In this document: positions 4,532 to 6,742 of the stretch, in pieces
Position numbering within the stretch: position 1 is the stretch's first letter
How the letters are laid out: each line of letters begins with the position of its first letter
Assembly: GCA_016219075.1 (NCBI GenBank)
Contig: JACRCJ010000257.1
Location: 1 to 6,742, forward strand
DNA: 6,742 nucleotides
Reading direction: 5' to 3'
Source of the DNA: Deltaproteobacteria bacterium
GTDB taxonomy: Bacteria > Desulfobacterota > GWC2-55-46
Program-made: the position numbers and the translations under genes
The notes under the pieces: model-generated
The model's input: only the letters and a program-made list of their open reading frames with translations
Databases searched by the model: none
What the model was told of the DNA's origin: nothing

Positions 4532-5521
4532 ATGAACATAGGGATGACGCTCACCAAGTTCCTGCTCGAGGAGCAGAGACGGGTTCCGGGTTCGAAAGGC
4601 AACTTTACCGCGCTCTTCTCAGACCTCGTGGTGGCGGCCAAGATAATATCGCGCGAGGTCAACAGGGCGGGGCTCATAGACATCCTCGGCGCGGCCGGCA
4701 ACCGGAACGTCCACGGCGAAGAGGTGCAGAAGCTCGACGAGTACGCCAACTCCATGATCATAAAGACCATGGAGCACGGGGGGCACCTCTCGGGCATGGC
4801 CTCCGAGGAGATGGACGAAATAATCAAGGTCGACCCGAAGTACCCCCGGGGCAAGTACCTCCTGCTCTTCGACCCGCTCGACGGCTCATCGAACATCGAT
4901 GTCAACATAAGCGTCGGCACGATATTCTCGATCCTGAAATGCAGCCCGGACTGCGACCTCGCCGAAAAGGACTTCCTGCAGGCGGGCGTAGAGCAGGTCT
5001 GCGCCGGGTATATCCTCTACAGCTCCTCGACGATGTTCGTCTACACCACGGGCCACGGCGTGCACGGCTTCACGCTCGACCCGAATGTGGGAGAGTTCCT
5101 GCTTTCGCACGAGAACATCCGCATCCCCGACAGGGGGAAGATCTACTCCATCAACGAGGGCAACTCCAGGCACTGGCTCCCGGGCACGAGCCTGTACGTC
5201 GATAAGCTCAAGAACGACGATAAGAACTACACCGCCCGCTATGTCGGCTCGCTCGTGGCCGACTTCCACCGTAACCTCCTGAAGGGCGGGGTCTTCCTCT
5301 ATCCGGCTGACAGGAAATCCATCAACGGAAAACTCCGTCTCCTCTATGAGGCGAACCCGCTCTCTTTCATCGTAGAGCAGGCCGGGGGCAGGGCCTCGAC
5401 GGGGGACAAACGGGTGCTCGAGATCGTGCCCGAGAAGCTCCACCAGCGGGTCTCTCTCATAATCGGCAGCAAGGACGATGTGGAGGAGGCCGAAAGCTTC
5501 TGGAAGTACCAGGACGCGTAA
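4532..5521 (+). CDS. fbp: Fructose-1,6-bisphosphatase, class I
   Basis: The 329-residue product hydrolyses fructose 1,6-bisphosphate to fructose 6-phosphate, the committed step of gluconeogenesis, in the cytosol. The class I hallmarks are all present: NVHGEEVQKLDEYAN (59-73); the acidic metal site ASEEMDE (90-96); the metal- and phosphate-binding signature DPLDGSSNID (114-123); INEGN (207-211); the substrate-binding RYVGSLVADFHR (236-247); and KLRLLYEANP (267-276), whose Glu273 is the expected third metal ligand. Length is normal for the family and no active-site residue is missing. The start chosen is the ATG at 4532, with AAGGAG six bases earlier. A TTG at 4511 would add seven residues but lacks a ribosome binding site and lies in repeat copy 4. 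No glycolytic or CO2-fixation gene adjoins it, so it appears to be a single-gene unit. Its stop is 60 bases before family B copy 2. Confidence 0.96.
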   Translation: MNIGMTLTKFLLEEQRRVPGSKGNFTALFSDLVVAAKIISREVNRAGLIDILGAAGNRNVHGEEVQKLDEYANSMIIKTMEHGGHLSGMASEEMDEIIKVDPKYPRGKYLLLFDPLDGSSNIDVNISVGTIFSILKCSPDCDLAEKDFLQAGVEQVCAGYILYSSSTMFVYTTGHGVHGFTLDPNVGEFLLSHENIRIPDRGKIYSINEGNSRHWLPGTSLYVDKLKNDDKNYTARYVGSLVADFHRNLLKGGVFLYPADRKSINGKLRLLYEANPLSFIVEQAGGRASTGDKRVLEIVPEKLHQRVSLIIGSKDDVEEAESFWKYQDA

Positions 5522-5581
5522 GCGTTCCTTGAAACAACCGGAGCGCATCAAGCGGACCACCGTCCCCCTTTTTCCGGCCAG

Positions 5582-5813
5582 GGTGAACCTCCCCGGAGCA
5601 AGCTCCGGGGTATCTGAAAACAACCCATGTTATTAGATGTTTTGTATTGTTTTTAACAAAACACCAGGGGCATTGCGTAGCGAGCATGAAGGAGAGCGAG
5701 CGAGCAAGCCTCTGTATTTATTGCGCGCGAGTATGCCAGAGCCGAGCAATAGCCCCGAGGCGCCCGCCAGCGCAAAAAGGCCTTTTATACAGCGCAGCAA
5801 GCTGCGGGGTATT
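5582..5813 (+). repeat. Family B structured repeat, copy 2
   Basis: A direct-orientation second copy of the element at 2828. Its start forms a perfect hairpin, CCCCGGAGC (5591-5599) and GCTCCGGGG (5602-5610) around AA. Flanks TGAACC and TCTGAAAAC make this hairpin look like a reversed family A unit. Next come TGTTTT/AAAACA (about 5638-5662), the long stem GGGGCATTGC (5667-5676) with GCAATAGCCCC (5746-5756), a GCGC-CCGCCA-GCGC hairpin (5760-5773), AAAAAGGCCTTTT (5774-5786), and a CGCAGC/GCTGCG hairpin (5793-5806). Bases 5657-5725 are identical to copy 1. The stretch 5726-5745 differs strongly, although the stems around it are kept. It lies 60 bases after fbp, and its first hairpin may serve as the fbp 3' end although it lacks a U-tract. 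Confidence 0.75.
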
Positions 5814-6160
5814 AGACCCTAAAAAGAATAAAGATGATGGAAGAGAGACTATATATAAGCCAGATGAGGTCTTTTAAAATTGCCCACCGCACGGTGGGAC
5901 GCGAGCGGGGTGGTACTGGCGTATGGCAAATTAAGAACACCTGTTTTGCCTTGTCTTTAACAAACCCAGGCGGCGAGGCGGAAAGCGGCCAGAACCCTAC
6001 CCCCAAAAGCCGCACGGCAGTGCGGAAAAAACTCTTCAACACAGAAAAAAAGAACGGCTCTCAATCGCAGGGTGAACTCACAAGAATTTATCGGGGCGTC
6101 CTGGAATGTCAAGGCAGGCGGGGGAGGGCCTCTTTTACAGGAGGCCCGCGACATCGCTTC
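5814..6160. other. Non-coding stretch with several hairpins
   Basis: No supported gene is seen in these 347 bases: the open frames lack ribosome binding sites and have low-complexity translations. It contains CCCACCG (5883-5889) with CGGTGGG (5892-5898) around CA; GGCAAA (5925-5930) with TTTGCC (5945-5950); CCGCA (6010-6014) with TGCGG (6021-6025) followed by six A residues; and the hairpin at 6126-6147. The compact hairpins recall repetitive palindromes, but no second copy of them is in the window. Confidence 0.5.
6126..6147 (-). terminator. Hairpin after the exported-protein gene
   Basis: GGGCCTC (6126-6132) and GAGGCCC (6141-6147) form a perfect 7-base stem with an 8-base loop, 13 bases past the TAG stop of the minus-strand gene. 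No U-tract follows on the minus strand, so it may protect the mRNA 3' end rather than terminate on its own. Confidence 0.45.
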
Positions 6161-6571
6161 CTACTGTCTTACCTTTTCAGTCGAGAAGAGAGCCTGGTAC
6201 TTTTTCGCCGTCGCCTCGGACTCGAAATAGACCGCCTTTCTGCCGGGCCCGGCTGTTATGAAGGCGGAAGCCTTGTCGACCTCGCGTTTCGTCACAGGGT
6301 CAACGGCGTAGCGTATCGCCCTCTCATCCTTGAGCCTGTGAACGCACATGGGGCAGCACCCGTAGTAAGTCTTGCCGTCTACCTCGACAGGGAACATGGG
6401 ACGGTCTCCTGGGACCATGTCCGTCACCATGCAGACATCGCTTCTCTTCGCAAACTTTACTTCATTTTTTACCGGCGCGCCGGATTTTCCGGAAACGCAA
6501 AAACCTTCCTGCGGTCCTACCAGACCTGAAAACAAAAAGGCCGCGACCGCCGCCATCAATAACCTCTTCAT
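6161..6571 (-). CDS. Exported cysteine-rich protein with TRASH/YHS-like metal-binding features
   Basis: The 136-residue product has an N-terminal export signal: MKR, a hydrophobic core LLMAAVAAFLFSGLVG (residues 4-19) and probable cleavage near residues 25-29. Cys25 does not sit in a proper lipobox, so a soluble periplasmic protein is more likely than a lipoprotein. The mature part has Cys47 and, 25 residues on, GCCPMC with Cys72, Cys73 and Cys76. This spacing and the VDGKTYYGCCPMC wording resemble TRASH heavy-metal-binding domains. A DPVTKREVDKASAF segment (91-104) and YFESEATAKKY (115-125) resemble YHS and NosL-type domains. I infer metal binding or delivery, possibly copper; neither metal nor partner is shown. 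The start chosen is the second ATG (6571-6569), because GGGAGG ends six bases before it but directly touches the first ATG at 6577. No other gene shares its transcript in the window. Confidence 0.75.
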   Translation of the reverse strand: MKRLLMAAVAAFLFSGLVGPQEGFCVSGKSGAPVKNEVKFAKRSDVCMVTDMVPGDRPMFPVEVDGKTYYGCCPMCVHRLKDERAIRYAVDPVTKREVDKASAFITAGPGRKAVYFESEATAKKYQALFSTEKVRQ

Positions 6572-6618
6572 GTTCATCCTCCCTGATGCCTGATGGTTTT
6601 ATTTTTAATCACAAAATT

Positions 6619-6638
6619 CCCTGTAGCTTGCTACAGGG
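6619..6638. repeat. Perfect hairpin upstream of the exported-protein gene
   Basis: CCCTGTAGC (6619-6627) and GCTACAGGG (6630-6638) are exact complements around TT. The form (9-base stem, 2-base loop) matches the hairpin at 5591-5610, although the sequence differs. It would lie in the leader of the minus-strand gene at 6571 if transcription starts upstream of it. Confidence 0.6.
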
Positions 6639-6647
6639 TTTCCTTAT

Positions 6648-6675
6648 AAAAACCCTCCCCCTCGATGGGGGAGGG
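6648..6675 (-). terminator. Rho-independent terminator for a minus-strand unit beyond the right edge
   Basis: CCCTCCCCC (6653-6661) pairs with GGGGGAGGG (6667-6675) around five bases. On the minus strand it is followed at once by TTTTT (6652-6648). It would end a leftward transcript entering from outside the window. From memory, GC-rich palindromes of this CCCTCCCCC...GGGGGAGGG kind are frequent dispersed repeats in some bacterial genomes, so it may instead be a repeat unit. Confidence 0.5.
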
Positions 6676-6683
6676 AAGGGTGG

Positions 6684-6705
6684 GGGTGAAAAAATGTTTT
6701 CACCC
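6684..6705. repeat. Perfect hairpin, third in the tandem group
   Basis: GGGTGAAAA (6684-6692) and TTTTCACCC (6697-6705) are exact complements around AATG, and GC bases on both sides can extend the stem. It follows the hairpins at 6619 and 6653 with almost no spacing. Confidence 0.55.
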
Positions 6706-6713
6706 TCCCCGCT

Positions 6714-6742
6714 TCCCGTTGCATCGGAAGAGCGCAACGGGA
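6714..6742. repeat. Inverted repeat at the window edge enclosing an adapter-like core
   Basis: TCCCGTTGC (6714-6722) and GCAACGGGA (6734-6742) are exact complements and end exactly at the last base of the window. The 11-base loop ATCGGAAGAGC is identical to the core of the common Illumina adapter start AGATCGGAAGAGC. This looks like a library or assembly artefact rather than a natural hairpin, though a natural origin cannot be excluded. Confidence 0.5.

Noticed and set aside
4477..5205. Long Arg-, His- and Gly-rich open frame in fbp
   Set aside because: It is an out-of-frame shadow of fructose-1,6-bisphosphatase produced by high GC at third codon positions.
5637..5877. Plus-strand open frames across the second long repeat
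   Set aside because: The frames are not kept between the two copies, lack ribosome binding sites, and their translations look like chance.
5883..5950. T-box riboswitch or tRNA
   Set aside because: No stem I, specifier loop or T-loop GGTTCGA-type sequence is present, and no plus-strand gene follows.
5834..6529. A 231-codon plus-strand open frame overlapping the exported-protein gene
   Set aside because: It overlaps the convincing minus-strand gene antisense, has no ribosome binding site, and its protein shows no recognisable domain.

Overview
The window looks like chromosomal DNA from a bacterium with GC-rich genes. Arginine AGG and isoleucine ATA are used freely and the spacers are AT-rich and full of repeats. 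The gene set (PyrE, a lysine 2,3-aminomutase relative, an FmdE-like protein, class I fructose-1,6-bisphosphatase and an exported TRASH/YHS-like metal-binding protein) would suit an anaerobe of the Desulfobacterota or Nitrospirota type. That placement is an impression, not a demonstrated assignment. The right edge carries a short match to a sequencing adapter inside an inverted repeat, so the window may be a whole contig.

Layout. 1-564 (minus): pyrE, missing its 3' end. 565-835: a spacer with a pyrE promoter set inside a nested inverted repeat, an orphan plus-strand terminator, and two copies of a short palindromic repeat (family A). 836-2565 (minus): a probable operon, in transcription order a stand-alone MerR-type regulator, a KamA-type radical-SAM aminomutase lacking its zinc site, and an unrecognised 65-residue protein. 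2566-3485: a 920-base spacer with another family A copy, a candidate promoter/operator for the MerR operon, the first copy of a longer structured repeat (family B), and the promoter of the next gene. 3486-4166 (plus): FmdE-like protein, then a terminator. 4167-4531: a hairpin-rich spacer leading into fbp. 4532-5521 (plus): fbp. 5582-5813: second family B copy. 5814-6160: a non-coding stretch of hairpins. 6161-6571 (minus): exported cysteine-rich protein. 6572-6742: a row of strong hairpins.

The genes belong to separate tasks: pyrimidine synthesis (pyrE), beta-lysine formation under a dedicated regulator (merR-kamA), gluconeogenesis (fbp) and probably metal handling (the last gene). Only merR-kamA and the small gene behind it look like one transcription unit.

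The most unusual content lies between the genes. Two direct copies of family B share an uninterrupted 69-base identity and the same series of hairpins, with stems kept where the sequence differs. They bracket the FmdE-like gene and fbp. Family A occurs at least four times in one orientation, and a related hairpin opens the family B element in the other orientation. Together these suggest small non-autonomous mobile elements or structured RNAs.
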